The position numbers and the translations under genes are program-made. Under the pieces are notes generated by a model. That model was not told the DNA's origin, ran no database searches, and saw only the letters and a program-made list of their open reading frames with translations. DNA of 20,319 bases from Alteromonadaceae bacterium (GTDB taxonomy: Bacteria; Pseudomonadota; Gammaproteobacteria; Pseudomonadales; Oleiphilaceae). The stretch covers positions 1 through 20,319 of the forward strand of contig JABXHG010000192.1 in assembly GCA_013393545.1 (NCBI GenBank), written 5' to 3'. This document shows, piece by piece, positions 1 through 7,678 of this stretch. Positions within the stretch are counted from its first letter, which is position 1; the number at the start of each line of letters is the position of its first letter.

Positions 1-234
1 AGCTGCGGTTCGTAACACCGCATGAGCGCCACAGTGGTGAGGATGCCGCTATCCTCGCCCAGCGTCAGCGGGTTCTGGAGCAGGCGAAAAAGAGAACTCC
101 AGGCCGATGGGGCCGTCGCCCCATCAGGAATTGTGAGCCCGTTGGCTCAACAACATTGAATCCGGAAAAGAGAGCGGCAGAGAAAGACGTCGCTTAAACA
201 GAGAAATCAGTGCCAACTGTCTTGAAAAACACCG
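1..234 (+). mobile_element. Right end of an IS3-family insertion sequence
   Basis: Coding sequence for the transposase tail stops at 197. The next ~35 nt (TGCCAACTGTCTTGAAAAAC around 211-230) are non-coding for the element and look like the terminal inverted repeat region. SIR2-like coding becomes recognisable from about 235. The precise right boundary, and whether a 3-4 bp target duplication exists, cannot be set because the left end is outside the window. Confidence 0.6.
3..197 (+). pseudogene. IS3-family transposase (OrfB), C-terminal end only
   Basis: An open frame enters from the left window edge and ends at TAA 195-197. It reads RFVTPHERHSGEDAAILAQR, then a stretch ending RNCEPVGSTTLNPEK. 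This matches the extreme C-terminus of IS3-family DDE transposases, which usually show FVTP.xRHxGxD, then an arginine-rich RW...RN segment and LNP. The catalytic DDE core would lie outside the window. The last codons are in the same frame as the downstream SIR2 remnant, separated by the TAA and 12 nt. The name rests on motif memory, not a search. The IS may be intact on the neighbouring contig, so 'fragment' here only reflects the window edge. Confidence 0.75.
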
Positions 235-572
235 CCCTCAACGAAACTAAAGAATGCGTGTTAGGCATCTGCGGCTATAGTTTCGGCGATGAGCACATCA
301 ACGACGAAATTGAACTAGCACTGTCCCGTCCAGAAAACGACACGACGATCCTGGCATTTGTACTTGAGGGAGAAAAGGGGCTGCCTGAGATCTTGACCGA
401 CTGGAGGTTATCTGACTGGGGGAAAAGGCTATTCGTAATGACAGAAAACGGGCTCTACGTTGGCGATAAAGGACCAATGTGCAAACCAGAGAAAGGTAAG
501 ACGCTGCCATGGTGGACGTTCTCCGGCCTCACTGAACTTCTCGAAAATGGGCCAGGGGTATTTGCGAAATGA
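210..572 (+). CDS. SIR2-family defence effector, C-terminal remnant (truncated by IS)
   Basis: The 120-aa frame opens at a GTG that probably belongs to the IS end. Genuine SIR2-family sequence begins near residue 9. It carries GICGYSFGDEHIND (residues 19-32), the GYS-x-D-x-x-IN signature near the C-terminus of SIR2-like NADase domains, and a WWTFSGLTELLENG tail. The N-terminal two-thirds, including the NAD-binding glycine-rich loop and catalytic Asn/His of sirtuin-type NADases, is absent, so this product cannot be an active NAD hydrolase. It overlaps herA by 4 bp (ATGA, 569-572), the usual coupling in SIR2-HerA anti-phage loci (Nezha type), where the two proteins form one complex. Whether the remnant is translated is unknown; no good ribosome site precedes the GTG. 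Confidence 0.7.
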   Translation: MPTVLKNTALNETKECVLGICGYSFGDEHINDEIELALSRPENDTTILAFVLEGEKGLPEILTDWRLSDWGKRLFVMTENGLYVGDKGPMCKPEKGKTLPWWTFSGLTELLENGPGVFAK

Positions 573-2407
573 CTGACTACAAGCCTAAAGATGCGCTTCG
601 GATAGGAAATGTTATTGAAGTTGCAGGCACTTCGATACGAGTTGAGCTTAGCGGAGATGTTTCCGAGCTAACTCGAAGCTATGAGGGACGCATCTACCCC
701 ATCGGCCAGATCGGTAGCATTGTAAAGATCCATTTTGGCCGAAAGCTGATTTTTGGCTTCGTGACATTACTTCGGATGCGTTCAGAAGATCTCATAGAGC
801 ATGGCCTCCCTGTCCCGCCGGACTCAGAACAACGAATTATGGAGGTTGAGCTCTTCGCTCAGGGCTTCTGGGACTCTTCGAAAGAGGGGTTAAATTTCAC
901 ACGTGGGATCAGCACCTTCCCCCTACCCCAGCAAAGCGTCTATTTGTTAACCCAAGAAGAGACGACAGGACTATTTGACGCTGCAGAAGGCAATGCTATT
1001 GCTGACTCGGCTAACCCGTTAGTTCCATTTGCGCATTACGTCAGCAGCGACACTGCGAAGTGTCGCGCGAATATCGACAAGATGTTTGGAATGCACTGTG
1101 CTGTATTGGGATCAACAGGCTCAGGAAAATCTGGAGCCGTAGCGGCATTGATTCGCAGCATCCTAGAGCATCAAGTCGATGGCCAACACGCAATTAATCC
1201 GAACATCATCATGATTGACCCCCATGGCGAATACGGACACGCCCTGAACGATCATGCAGAGCTATACCACGCTTACGACGGAATTGGTGCGGAAGAAATC
1301 CGAGGTTCATCAATTAGGTTGCCTTATTGGCTAATGAGCGCGGATGAATTCCGCCATCTTGTTATTGGAAAAACGGAACAAGAGGCCACATCGCAAAATA
1401 ACATCATCTATAAAGCTGTGACGCATGCTCGGATGGTTGCCGCAGGTATCGCAAAACCCTCCCCAGCTCAGTATGGAGCTCCGACACCTACGGATGGCAA
1501 GGAAATTGATGAATCAAGACCTACTGATGATTACACAGACAGAGACATAATTTCATTTGACCGTGATAAACCACGTCCCTTTTGCCTCGATGAACTGGAA
1601 AACCATATTCGCTTCTTACAGGCAACAAAAGACGATAAAGGTTCTCTCAAGCAAATTGCACCAGGAGAATTCGCCAAAACGTTTAAATCGGTTCTCGACA
1701 AACTGGCAGTTTTGCGCCGAGATCCCAGGATCAACTTTCTAATGGAAAACTGGCAGAACGACTCACCAGGCTTGGCGAGAATCTTGGAGCAACTGATCAG
1801 CACGAGACCTGACGGCAAAAAATTAAGGATTCTCGACATCTCCGGATTGCCAAACGAGGTTGCGGGCCCCCTCACTGCCATGCTTGCGAGACTTCTATTT
1901 CAATACAAGCTTCATCAAACCCACGATGAGCGAGCGAAAGACCCGGTCTTGCTTGTATGCGAGGAAGCACATCGCTACGTGCCTGATCGCGGAGAAGCAC
2001 AATATGCGTCAGCGCAGAACGCAATCAGGAGGATAGCGAGGGAGGGTCGAAAATATGGCTTGGGACTGATGCTGGTAAGTCAGCGACCAGCGGATATCGA
2101 AGGCACGGTCATTTCACAGTGTGGGACTTGGCTCGTGCTTCGATTGAGCAACCATTCAGATCAACAGCATGTTGCTCGCTTTCTCCCCGATGGATTGAGC
2201 GGATTGGTTAAGGCTCTCCCTAACCTAGCACAGCAAGAAGCAGTTTTTGTTGGTGAAGGCGCGGCTCTGCCTGCCAGAATCAGGATAAGGGATTTGCCAG
2301 AAGCGCTCCTACCAAAATCAGAGACTATCAAGTTTATTAGCGGCTGGATTACACTTGGTCCTGATAGCAAGGATATCCTTAGCGTTGCTCAAAGAATGAC
2401 TAAATGA
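569..2407 (+). CDS. herA: HerA-type ATPase (DUF87) of a SIR2-HerA anti-phage system
   Basis: The protein has 612 aa. An N-terminal beta-barrel-like HAS region (about 10-70) precedes a RecA-fold motor. Visible motifs are Walker A GSTGSGKS (181-188), IIMIDPHGEYGHAL (213-226), Walker B LLVCEEAHRY (461-470), a probable arginine-finger segment RRIAREGRKYGLG (487-499) and MLVSQRPADIEGTVISQC (501-518). These are hallmarks of hexameric HerA/FtsK-like ATPases. In SIR2-HerA systems HerA forms a ring that carries and licenses the SIR2 NADase (family knowledge). The gene is complete, but its partner is truncated upstream, so it is probably an orphan motor. Codon use looks less GC-biased than genes from 4 kb onward, consistent with acquisition. 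Alternative HerA partners (DUF4297, nuclease) are excluded by the SIR2 signature just upstream. Confidence 0.88.
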   Translation: MTDYKPKDALRIGNVIEVAGTSIRVELSGDVSELTRSYEGRIYPIGQIGSIVKIHFGRKLIFGFVTLLRMRSEDLIEHGLPVPPDSEQRIMEVELFAQGFWDSSKEGLNFTRGISTFPLPQQSVYLLTQEETTGLFDAAEGNAIADSANPLVPFAHYVSSDTAKCRANIDKMFGMHCAVLGSTGSGKSGAVAALIRSILEHQVDGQHAINPNIIMIDPHGEYGHALNDHAELYHAYDGIGAEEIRGSSIRLPYWLMSADEFRHLVIGKTEQEATSQNNIIYKAVTHARMVAAGIAKPSPAQYGAPTPTDGKEIDESRPTDDYTDRDIISFDRDKPRPFCLDELENHIRFLQATKDDKGSLKQIAPGEFAKTFKSVLDKLAVLRRDPRINFLMENWQNDSPGLARILEQLISTRPDGKKLRILDISGLPNEVAGPLTAMLARLLFQYKLHQTHDERAKDPVLLVCEEAHRYVPDRGEAQYASAQNAIRRIAREGRKYGLGLMLVSQRPADIEGTVISQCGTWLVLRLSNHSDQQHVARFLPDGLSGLVKALPNLAQQEAVFVGEGAALPARIRIRDLPEALLPKSETIKFISGWITLGPDSKDILSVAQRMTK

Positions 2408-2419
2408 CTAATTAGAATC

Positions 2420-2450
2420 GGCTACTAGATGCAATAAACATCTAGTAGCC
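2420..2450 (+). terminator. Perfect 12-bp hairpin after herA
   Basis: GGCTACTAGATG (2420-2431) pairs perfectly with CATCTAGTAGCC (2439-2450) around a 7-nt loop CAATAAA. It begins 13 nt after the herA stop. There is no run of T after it, so termination may need Rho, or the hairpin may protect the mRNA 3' end. Confidence 0.55.
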
Positions 2451-2514
2451 AGCTACCTTGCAGCCAGAAATGTATTCGCTTGCCAAACTACGTACGCAAG
2501 CACGCCTCTACCCA

Positions 2515-2538
2515 GGGGGTACATATGGGGGCACATCT
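2515..2538. repeat. Imperfect tandem 12-bp repeat, GGGGGTACATAT / GGGGGCACATCT
   Basis: Two adjacent 12-nt units differ at 2 positions and are followed by an A-rich run. GGGGGTA-x5-GGGGGTA patterns are often seen beside tyrosine integrase genes and attachment sites of genomic islands, which would fit the edge of an accessory block. This is association from memory only; no integrase lies in the window. Confidence 0.45.
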
Positions 2539-2589
2539 AAAAAACAAATCAATTTAAGTCATTAATATCAATTAGTTAAAATTCAATTA

Positions 2590-2609
2590 GAGTCCTGCCG
2601 GGGGTACCA
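2590..2609 (+). other. Possible att remnant: tRNA 3'-end-like block ending ACCA
   Basis: GAGTCCTGCCGGGGGTACCA has the form of a T-loop end (GAGT), T-stem (CCTGC), acceptor 3' strand (CGGGGGT), discriminator A and CCA. The rest of a tRNA is missing upstream (the preceding sequence is AT-rich). This is what remains at the distal end of an island integrated into a tRNA gene. It sits where accessory genes give way to chromosome-like genes. It is not proven, since the other att copy is outside the window. Confidence 0.4.
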
Positions 2610-2728
2610 GTTAGCCTTCCATCAAGATCCACAGAACAGCACTAAGCTCTTTGCTTAACCTCCCAAGCTGATGGGGCCTGAACTGATACATCCCCAATCT
2701 TTGGAAAATACTCAACACCAACAAAGCC

Positions 2729-2758
2729 TTGACCGGATAACACCTCCGAGCGTTCAAT
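2729..2758 (+). promoter_or_regulatory. Candidate sigma-70 promoter for the lipoprotein hydrolase gene
   Basis: TTGACC (2729-2734) and TTCAAT (2753-2758) are 18 nt apart, with 5/6 and 4/6 matches to consensus. They lie about 35 nt before the ATG at 2793. Only a pattern match supports this. Confidence 0.3.
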
Positions 2759-2792
2759 ATTTACGTCGAGACTCTAAGGTACATCACTCACA

Positions 2793-4025
2793 ATGACGAT
2801 AAGGCTGCTTTCCTTCAATTTATTAATAGCGCTACTCGTCGCCGGATGCTCCTGGACAGACACGCTCCGTCAATTCGGGGCCATCGAAACGCGGGCTCTG
2901 CTAAAGGGGCAAGTGGAAGGGTTAACTTCAGACTCTACAACCTACGTAGTAGTCTCAAGCGCTGATGCCGACAAACCGCAGTTGGTGCAGCGCCAAGCAG
3001 TCGAGGGCGAAGGTCACTACCAGTTTCACTTGTTACCGGGGCGCTACCACCTGGGCGCATTCACAGACCTCAATAATGATGCAATCTATCAAGCCGATGA
3101 GCCGGCGGCTTACATACGAGCCAAAAGTGGGGCGCCCCGGGAACTTATCGTTGAAGGCGGCTCTGAAACCAGTCTTGAACTCCTGGACGCATCTAAACCA
3201 CTCTCTGCTTCCGAAAGACCTGACATAAACGTCGATATTAGCTCGATTGACCCCAATCTGGGCCAAATAACATCTCTGAACGACCCGAGATTCTCTCCCA
3301 AAAACGCACGATCCGGATTCTCCAGGCCCCTCTCCCACATCAAAAACACGACCGGCGGACTCATGTTTCTTGATGAGTACGACCCCGACAAGACGCCTGT
3401 TCTTTTTGTGCATGGAATCAAGGGAACCGCCCGAAGTTTTGAAAGTATCATCGACTCGTTGGATAGGTCGCAGTTTCAGGTATGGGTTTATCAATACCCA
3501 AGTGGCCTACCGTTGAAGGTTACAAGCGATTACTTATCAAAAGCATTGCGTGAGCTTCACAACCAACATGGATTCAACGAGCTCATGATTGTGGCGCATA
3601 GCATGGGCGGCCTGATCACCCGGCAGTTCATTCTGGAGCATGCAAACAGCGCGGACACCTACAGCATACCCGCGGCCATAACGATCAACAGTCCACTTCT
3701 TGGGCTGAAATCTGCAGCGTCCGGCGTACGGTATTCGCCTGTTGTTGCGCCAGTATGGCGCGACATTGCAGCCGGCAGTGCATTTATCGAGGGGCTGCAC
3801 AGTCGAGATTGGCCGCCCGGTACCGAATACACACTGGTGGCCTCATTCCTACGCGGACAAAGCAATGACGGCGTGATCCCGTTTGCCAGCCAAGTTTCCC
3901 AGGCGCTTCAGAAAGAAGCCACATTCTTCTACGTTTTCGAAGATGAGCATACCGCGATTCTCCGCAATGACGATTTAATGGAAAGGATCAAAATGTCGTT
4001 AGAGCGCGCAACGTCTGATTTCTGA
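2793..4025 (+). CDS. Lipoprotein alpha/beta hydrolase (putative lipase/esterase)
   Basis: The protein has 410 aa. A short signal peptide ends in the lipobox LVAGC, with Cys19 as the predicted lipid-modified residue. The next residues, SWT, carry no Asp at +2, favouring the outer membrane. Residues about 36-130 look like a beta-rich module of the 'surface lipoprotein with DLNNDAIYQADEP' type. The hydrolase fold starts near 200 with VLFVHGIKGT (oxyanion strand, 203-212), nucleophile elbow AHSMGGL (268-274, Ser270), NDG (Asp359) and DEHTAIL (His386), giving a complete Ser-Asp-His set. The substrate cannot be read from sequence; a lipid or ester is likely. AAGG lies about 13 nt before the ATG. 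No operon partner: the next gene starts 138 bp downstream on the same strand. Confidence 0.82.
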   Translation: MTIRLLSFNLLIALLVAGCSWTDTLRQFGAIETRALLKGQVEGLTSDSTTYVVVSSADADKPQLVQRQAVEGEGHYQFHLLPGRYHLGAFTDLNNDAIYQADEPAAYIRAKSGAPRELIVEGGSETSLELLDASKPLSASERPDINVDISSIDPNLGQITSLNDPRFSPKNARSGFSRPLSHIKNTTGGLMFLDEYDPDKTPVLFVHGIKGTARSFESIIDSLDRSQFQVWVYQYPSGLPLKVTSDYLSKALRELHNQHGFNELMIVAHSMGGLITRQFILEHANSADTYSIPAAITINSPLLGLKSAASGVRYSPVVAPVWRDIAAGSAFIEGLHSRDWPPGTEYTLVASFLRGQSNDGVIPFASQVSQALQKEATFFYVFEDEHTAILRNDDLMERIKMSLERATSDF

Positions 4026-4163
4026 AGCGAACACCGCATTTCCCCGACACCCATTGGCGATCAAGCACTGCCATTCCGGCACAGGCACTTGCAATTTACC
4101 CTGTCGGTCGCGCAGTATCTTCGCTCACTCAAACGATGACTAACGTAGTAAGGGGATGGACTC

Positions 4164-5792
4164 ATGGAAAAGCGGCCCGGAGCGGTCTTTTATTTATCGC
4201 TGCTTGTGTTAATCGGGTTTGTCACCGTGGGTGCGCTCTTTCCAGAAGGCCTGGCCTCAAATGCCGCGCAGGCTCTGGCTTTCACCACCGACCATTTCGG
4301 CTGGCTGTACCTGTTCGTCACTACCGGTTTTCTGCTGTTCTGCATTGGCGTTGGCCTGTCGGATTACGGCCACATTCGCCTGGGGGCGGATGGCGAAAGC
4401 CCCGAGTTCCCCTACCCCGCCTGGTTGGGCATGATCTTCTCCGCCGGCATGGGCGTGGGTCTGGTGTTCTGGGGCGTGGCCGAACCCATGACCCATTACA
4501 ACCAGCCGCCCCTGGGGCTGGCCGAACCGCAAACGGCAGACGCCGCCAGCCTGGGCATGCGCTATTCATTATTCCACTGGGGCTTCCACCAATGGGCCAA
4601 CTTTGCCCTGGTGGGTCTGGCCATCGCCTACGTACGCTTTCGTCGCCAGCGCCCGGGCATGATCAGCGAGGCGTTCCGGGCCACCCTGGGCAACCGCGTT
4701 GACGGCCCTCTCGGCCACGGCATCAATATATTGGCGGTGGTGTCCACCGTCTTTGGCGTCGCCACCACACTTGGCCTGGGTATTATCCAGATCAACAGTG
4801 GCCTGGGTTCGGTAGCCCATGTTGGTTTTGGCAGCACCCAACAGCTGGCCATTCTGGGCGGTGTCGCGCTTATCTTTCTGGCCTGTTCCCTGCTGCCGCT
4901 GGAAAGCGGCGTGCGCTATGTCAGTGACGCCAACATGGTACTGGCCGCCTGTCTTCTGGTGTTCGTGTTTGCCATCGGCCCCACCGACTTCATTACCGCC
5001 GCCATGACCAACGGCATCGGTGAATATTTCAGCAACATGATCGGCATGAGTCTGGTGATGACACCCTACACCGGTGAAGACTGGGTGGAGCGCTGGACCA
5101 TCTTTTACTGGGCCTGGGGGCTGTCCTGGGCGCCGTTCGTCGGTAGTTTTATCGCCCGAATTTCCCGGGGTCGGACCATTCGCGAGTTCATCCTGGGTGT
5201 GATTGGCATGCCGGTGCTGCTGAGTATCGTCTGGTTTTCCACCTTTGGCGGCTCCGCGCTGTTCTATGAAATTTTTGAAGACGGCGGTATCGCCGCCTCG
5301 GTCAGCCAGGAGATCAGCTCCGGGCTGTTCCACATGCTTGAATTCCTGCCGTTCCACGAAATTACCGGGCCGCTGGTGCTGCTGCTGATCATTCTGTTCG
5401 TGATCACCTCCGCCAACTCCGCCACCTTCGTGCTGGGCATGTTTACCAGCCACGGCACCATTACCCCGAAACCGCTGATGCGGGTGCTGTGGGGCGTGGT
5501 GCAGGTACTGGTGGCCGGGGTGCTGCTGTTGAGCGGCGGGCTGGAAGCGCTGCAAACCATCTCCATTGTAGCGGCGTTGCCGTTTATGGTGCTGATGATC
5601 TTTATGGCTGCATCACTGTTGAAATCCCTGCGCGAGGAGCGGCGCCAGGCGGAATTCCACGAAGCGCTGCAGCGCAGCCGCATTCAGCAGATGCTGGAAG
5701 AATACGAGGAGAAGAAAGCCGAAGCAGAGGAAGAAGAGGTTTGGGGCGATTACATCGAGCCACCCAAGGACTACGTGGATTACAGATCCTGA
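4164..5792 (+). CDS. BCCT-family transporter
   Basis: This 542-aa inner-membrane protein has about 12 hydrophobic segments and a strongly acidic C-terminal tail (about 510-535). Family marks are GMGVGLVFWGVAEP (95-108), HWGFHQWANF (138-147) and the BCCT signature RWTIFYWAWGLSWAPFVGSF (310-329). The family imports betaine, choline, carnitine or related zwitterions, many with Na+ or H+ and often in osmoprotection. By alignment with BetP from memory, two residues of the central aromatic box differ here: Tyr197 corresponds to Phe147 and Trp374 to Gly319, so the substrate may not be glycine betaine. AAGGGGATGG just before the ATG at 4164 supports the start. The gene stands alone, with a strong terminator after it. 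Confidence 0.9.
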   Translation: MEKRPGAVFYLSLLVLIGFVTVGALFPEGLASNAAQALAFTTDHFGWLYLFVTTGFLLFCIGVGLSDYGHIRLGADGESPEFPYPAWLGMIFSAGMGVGLVFWGVAEPMTHYNQPPLGLAEPQTADAASLGMRYSLFHWGFHQWANFALVGLAIAYVRFRRQRPGMISEAFRATLGNRVDGPLGHGINILAVVSTVFGVATTLGLGIIQINSGLGSVAHVGFGSTQQLAILGGVALIFLACSLLPLESGVRYVSDANMVLAACLLVFVFAIGPTDFITAAMTNGIGEYFSNMIGMSLVMTPYTGEDWVERWTIFYWAWGLSWAPFVGSFIARISRGRTIREFILGVIGMPVLLSIVWFSTFGGSALFYEIFEDGGIAASVSQEISSGLFHMLEFLPFHEITGPLVLLLIILFVITSANSATFVLGMFTSHGTITPKPLMRVLWGVVQVLVAGVLLLSGGLEALQTISIVAALPFMVLMIFMAASLLKSLREERRQAEFHEALQRSRIQQMLEEYEEKKAEAEEEEVWGDYIEPPKDYVDYRS

Positions 5793-5802
5793 TGCGGATT
5801 AC

Positions 5803-5850
5803 AGCGGCGGGCAACCGGTAAACGAAGGCCGGTTGCCCGCCGCTTTGTTT
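5803..5850 (+). terminator. Rho-independent terminator after the BCCT gene
   Basis: AGCGGCGGGCAACCGG (5803-5818) pairs perfectly over 16 bp with 5829-5844 around a 10-nt loop, then TTGTTT follows. It begins 10 nt after the stop. The convergent SDR gene ends at 5849, so the stem also lies just past its 3' end, but there is no T-run in that direction. Confidence 0.9.
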
Positions 5851-6541
5851 ATTCCACCGCCGGTGTCGGCCGGACCAGAATTTCGTTCACATCCACATGA
5901 GCCGGCTGGGCCACGGCGTACATCACCGCATTGGCGATATCCTCCGGCTTCAGGGCATGCGCCGGTGGCTCATCGAAGAACGGGGTGTCCACCATGCCGG
6001 GCTCGATTAGCGTCACGCGAATGCCGGAACCACGAAGCTCTTCGCGCACGCCATAGCCAATACCGGACACCGCCCATTTGGTGGCACTGTACATGGAGCC
6101 CGGGATGGTAACGCGGCCGGCGGCCGAACCGGTGAGCAGCAGATGCCCCTTGCTTTCCCGCAGCGCCGGCAGGCAGGCCTGGATGGTCAGCCCCACGCCC
6201 AGGATATTGGTGAGGATCATGTCCTTCCAGACATCCGGATCAGCCTTGCTGAACCCGCCCGGCTCGCCACCGCGCCCGGCGTTGGCGAATACCACATCCA
6301 ACCGGCCGAAGGCGCTCAGGGCCTTTTGCACCATGCTTTTCTGATCGTCTTCACTTTGCACATCACACTGCACGGTCAAAACATTTTCCGAACCACCCAG
6401 CTCCTGCTGCAGGCCGGCAAGCTTCTCGGCCGAGCGGGCGGCCAACACCAGCCGGTAGCCTTTATCAGCGGCCGCTCTCGCCGTTTGCGCGCCAATGCCG
6501 GACGACGCGCCTGTAATCAACATAACCGGTGTGTCAGTCAT
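5849..6541 (-). CDS. Short-chain dehydrogenase/reductase (classical SDR)
   Basis: At 230 aa this is typical for the family. The Rossmann fold shows TGASSGIG (10-17), the NAG motif (87-89), Ser139, the catalytic YSATK (Tyr151, Lys155) and EPGMVDTPF (180-188). Arg36 just after the second strand (LAARS) favours NADP(H). It resembles YdfG-type oxidoreductases acting on hydroxy acids or small carbonyl compounds; the substrate cannot be assigned. AAGGAG lies 6 nt before the ATG at 6541. It is the last gene of a - strand cluster, 57 bp after the YdhR-like gene. Confidence 0.9.
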   Translation of the reverse strand: MTDTPVMLITGASSGIGAQTARAAADKGYRLVLAARSAEKLAGLQQELGGSENVLTVQCDVQSEDDQKSMVQKALSAFGRLDVVFANAGRGGEPGGFSKADPDVWKDMILTNILGVGLTIQACLPALRESKGHLLLTGSAAGRVTIPGSMYSATKWAVSGIGYGVREELRGSGIRVTLIEPGMVDTPFFDEPPAHALKPEDIANAVMYAVAQPAHVDVNEILVRPTPAVE

Positions 6542-6598
6542 CAGTTTCTCCTTCCGTTCTGTGTTGGTGCGGCTTCACGACAGTTTCAGCCCCACCGA

Positions 6599-6913
6599 TC
6601 AGTGATTGCCTGAAACCGGGCCGAAATCAATCGCGGACAGTGCCTCGTTCACTCGGAACACCTTGCCATTCACCTCCGGTACGCCAAAGCTCTTGAGCCT
6701 GTCGGTGTGCATGGCCAGGTAAGCGCGGGCACTGGCTTCGTCCTCGAACAGGTAAATTCCACCGGCTTCATTGGTTTCGGGGTTCTCGGTCCAGATTTTC
6801 CAGATAAAGCCGGGCTCTTTGGTGATGGACTCGGCCAATTCCTTCATTGCTTCAGCCATGTCGTCACCGAACGGGCCGGTGAAGGGAAAATCAACTTGCA
6901 GTAAGGTTTTCAT
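6599..6913 (-). CDS. ydhR: YdhR-like putative monooxygenase (ferredoxin-like fold)
   Basis: The chosen start gives 104 aa (E. coli YdhR is about 100): [21 protein letters not shown] longer frame from 6961 exists, but the ATG at 6913 has AGGAA 6-8 nt upstream and avoids running into the esterase gene, which stops 13 bp before. Recognisable features are the [13 protein letters not shown]-like centre ([13 protein letters not shown]), [19 protein letters not shown] and VFRVNEALS. The family forms dimeric ferredoxin-like barrels related to quinone-type monooxygenases, and its true reaction is unsettled. It sits between an esterase and an SDR, suggesting a small detoxification or aromatic-compound unit, which is inference only. 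Confidence 0.82.
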   Translation of the reverse strand: MKTLLQVDFPFTGPFGDDMAEAMKELAESITKEPGFIWKIWTENPETNEAGGIYLFEDEASARAYLAMHTDRLKSFGVPEVNGKVFRVNEALSAIDFGPVSGNH

Positions 6914-6926
6914 AACAGATTCCTGT

Positions 6927-7592
6927 TCAGCCTTCATCCAGGCAACGCTCACAAAATGCATCCAGGTCCCGAACCTCTTCCAGGCACAAGCTGTGCTCCA
7001 TTCCGTAACGATGGTATTCGGGCTTGTAGCCCTGCTCTTGCAGGGTTACCACCGCCTGCTGGCCCAAAGCTTCCGGCACCATAGGGTCCTGTGTGCCATG
7101 GGCAACAAATACGGGCACATTCCGGTTTTCCTCTGAGCGCTCGATACTGCCGGCAGTGGCGTAATAAGTCGACAACGCAAATAATCCGGCCAGAGGTTGC
7201 CCAAAGCTGAGTGCCATTTCGTAGGCCACGGCGCCGCCCTGGGAAAAACCTCCAATCAGAATCTTGTCGGACGGCACACCACGAGCCATTTCCTGCTCCA
7301 CCAACTCCCGAACCGCCGCCGCCGACACCCGCAACTGCTTTTCATCCACTTCCCGGTTAATGTTCATGGCCAGAATGTCGTACCAGGCCGGCATGCGCAT
7401 GCCACCATTGATGGTGACCGGCAAATCCGGTGCGTGTGGAAAGATAAAGCGGACGGGGCGTTTTCTGGCAAACGCCAGTTCAGGAACCACCGGCTCGAAA
7501 TCGTGGCCATTGGCGCCCAGGCCGTGGAGCCAGATCACCGAGGCTTGCGGTTCAGGACCGGTTTCAATAACGAGGGAATCCAGGGAAGGCAT
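6927..7592 (-). CDS. Carboxylesterase / phospholipase family hydrolase (EstB-like)
   Basis: From the ATG at 7592 the protein is 221 aa, [21 protein letters not shown] longer frame to 7643 adds 17 residues that the family lacks, while GGAG sits about 7 nt before 7592. Motifs are [14 protein letters not shown] (21-34), [15 protein letters not shown] (50-64), nucleophile elbow GGFSQGG (114-120, Ser117), HGTQDPMVP (Asp169) and HSL (His200). This is the abhydrolase_2 group, cytoplasmic esterases that hydrolyse short-chain esters or lysophospholipids; no signal peptide is present. It is the first gene of the esterase-YdhR-SDR cluster. Confidence 0.9.
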   Translation of the reverse strand: MPSLDSLVIETGPEPQASVIWLHGLGANGHDFEPVVPELAFARKRPVRFIFPHAPDLPVTINGGMRMPAWYDILAMNINREVDEKQLRVSAAAVRELVEQEMARGVPSDKILIGGFSQGGAVAYEMALSFGQPLAGLFALSTYYATAGSIERSEENRNVPVFVAHGTQDPMVPEALGQQAVVTLQEQGYKPEYHRYGMEHSLCLEEVRDLDAFCERCLDEG

Positions 7593-7642
7593 TGACTGCT
7601 CCGGTTGTTGAATGAGTAGCAACAGGATACCAGAAGCAGCCA

Positions 7643-7666
7643 CCCGGCGGGCATGAACCCGCCAGG
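7643..7666 (-). terminator. GC-rich hairpin after the DUF3360 gene
   Basis: On the - strand CCTGGCGGG (7666-7658) pairs with CCCGCCGGG (7651-7643) over 9 bp including one G-T, with a 6-nt loop. It starts 12 nt after the stop codon. No T-run follows, so it may be a Rho-assisted terminator or a 3' stabiliser. Confidence 0.45.
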
Positions 7667-7678
7667 CAACAGGAGGGC

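Larger units (their letters stand above)
2408..2792. other. 385-bp gene-free boundary region
   Basis: There is no convincing coding sequence on either strand. In order it holds the herA hairpin, the GGGGG tandem repeat, an AT-rich stretch (about 2535-2590), the tRNA-end-like block and a candidate promoter for the next gene. The region is markedly more AT-rich than the sequence from 4 kb onward. Confidence 0.6.

Noticed and set aside
2515..2538. CRISPR-like repeat
   Set aside because: Only two adjacent imperfect 12-nt units with no spacers; no cas genes and no other spaced repeats in the window.
4569..5555. 328-aa open frame on the - strand
   Set aside because: Lies wholly antisense to the BCCT gene; its sequence is rich in His, Gln and Gly, typical of antisense reading of a GC-rich membrane protein gene.
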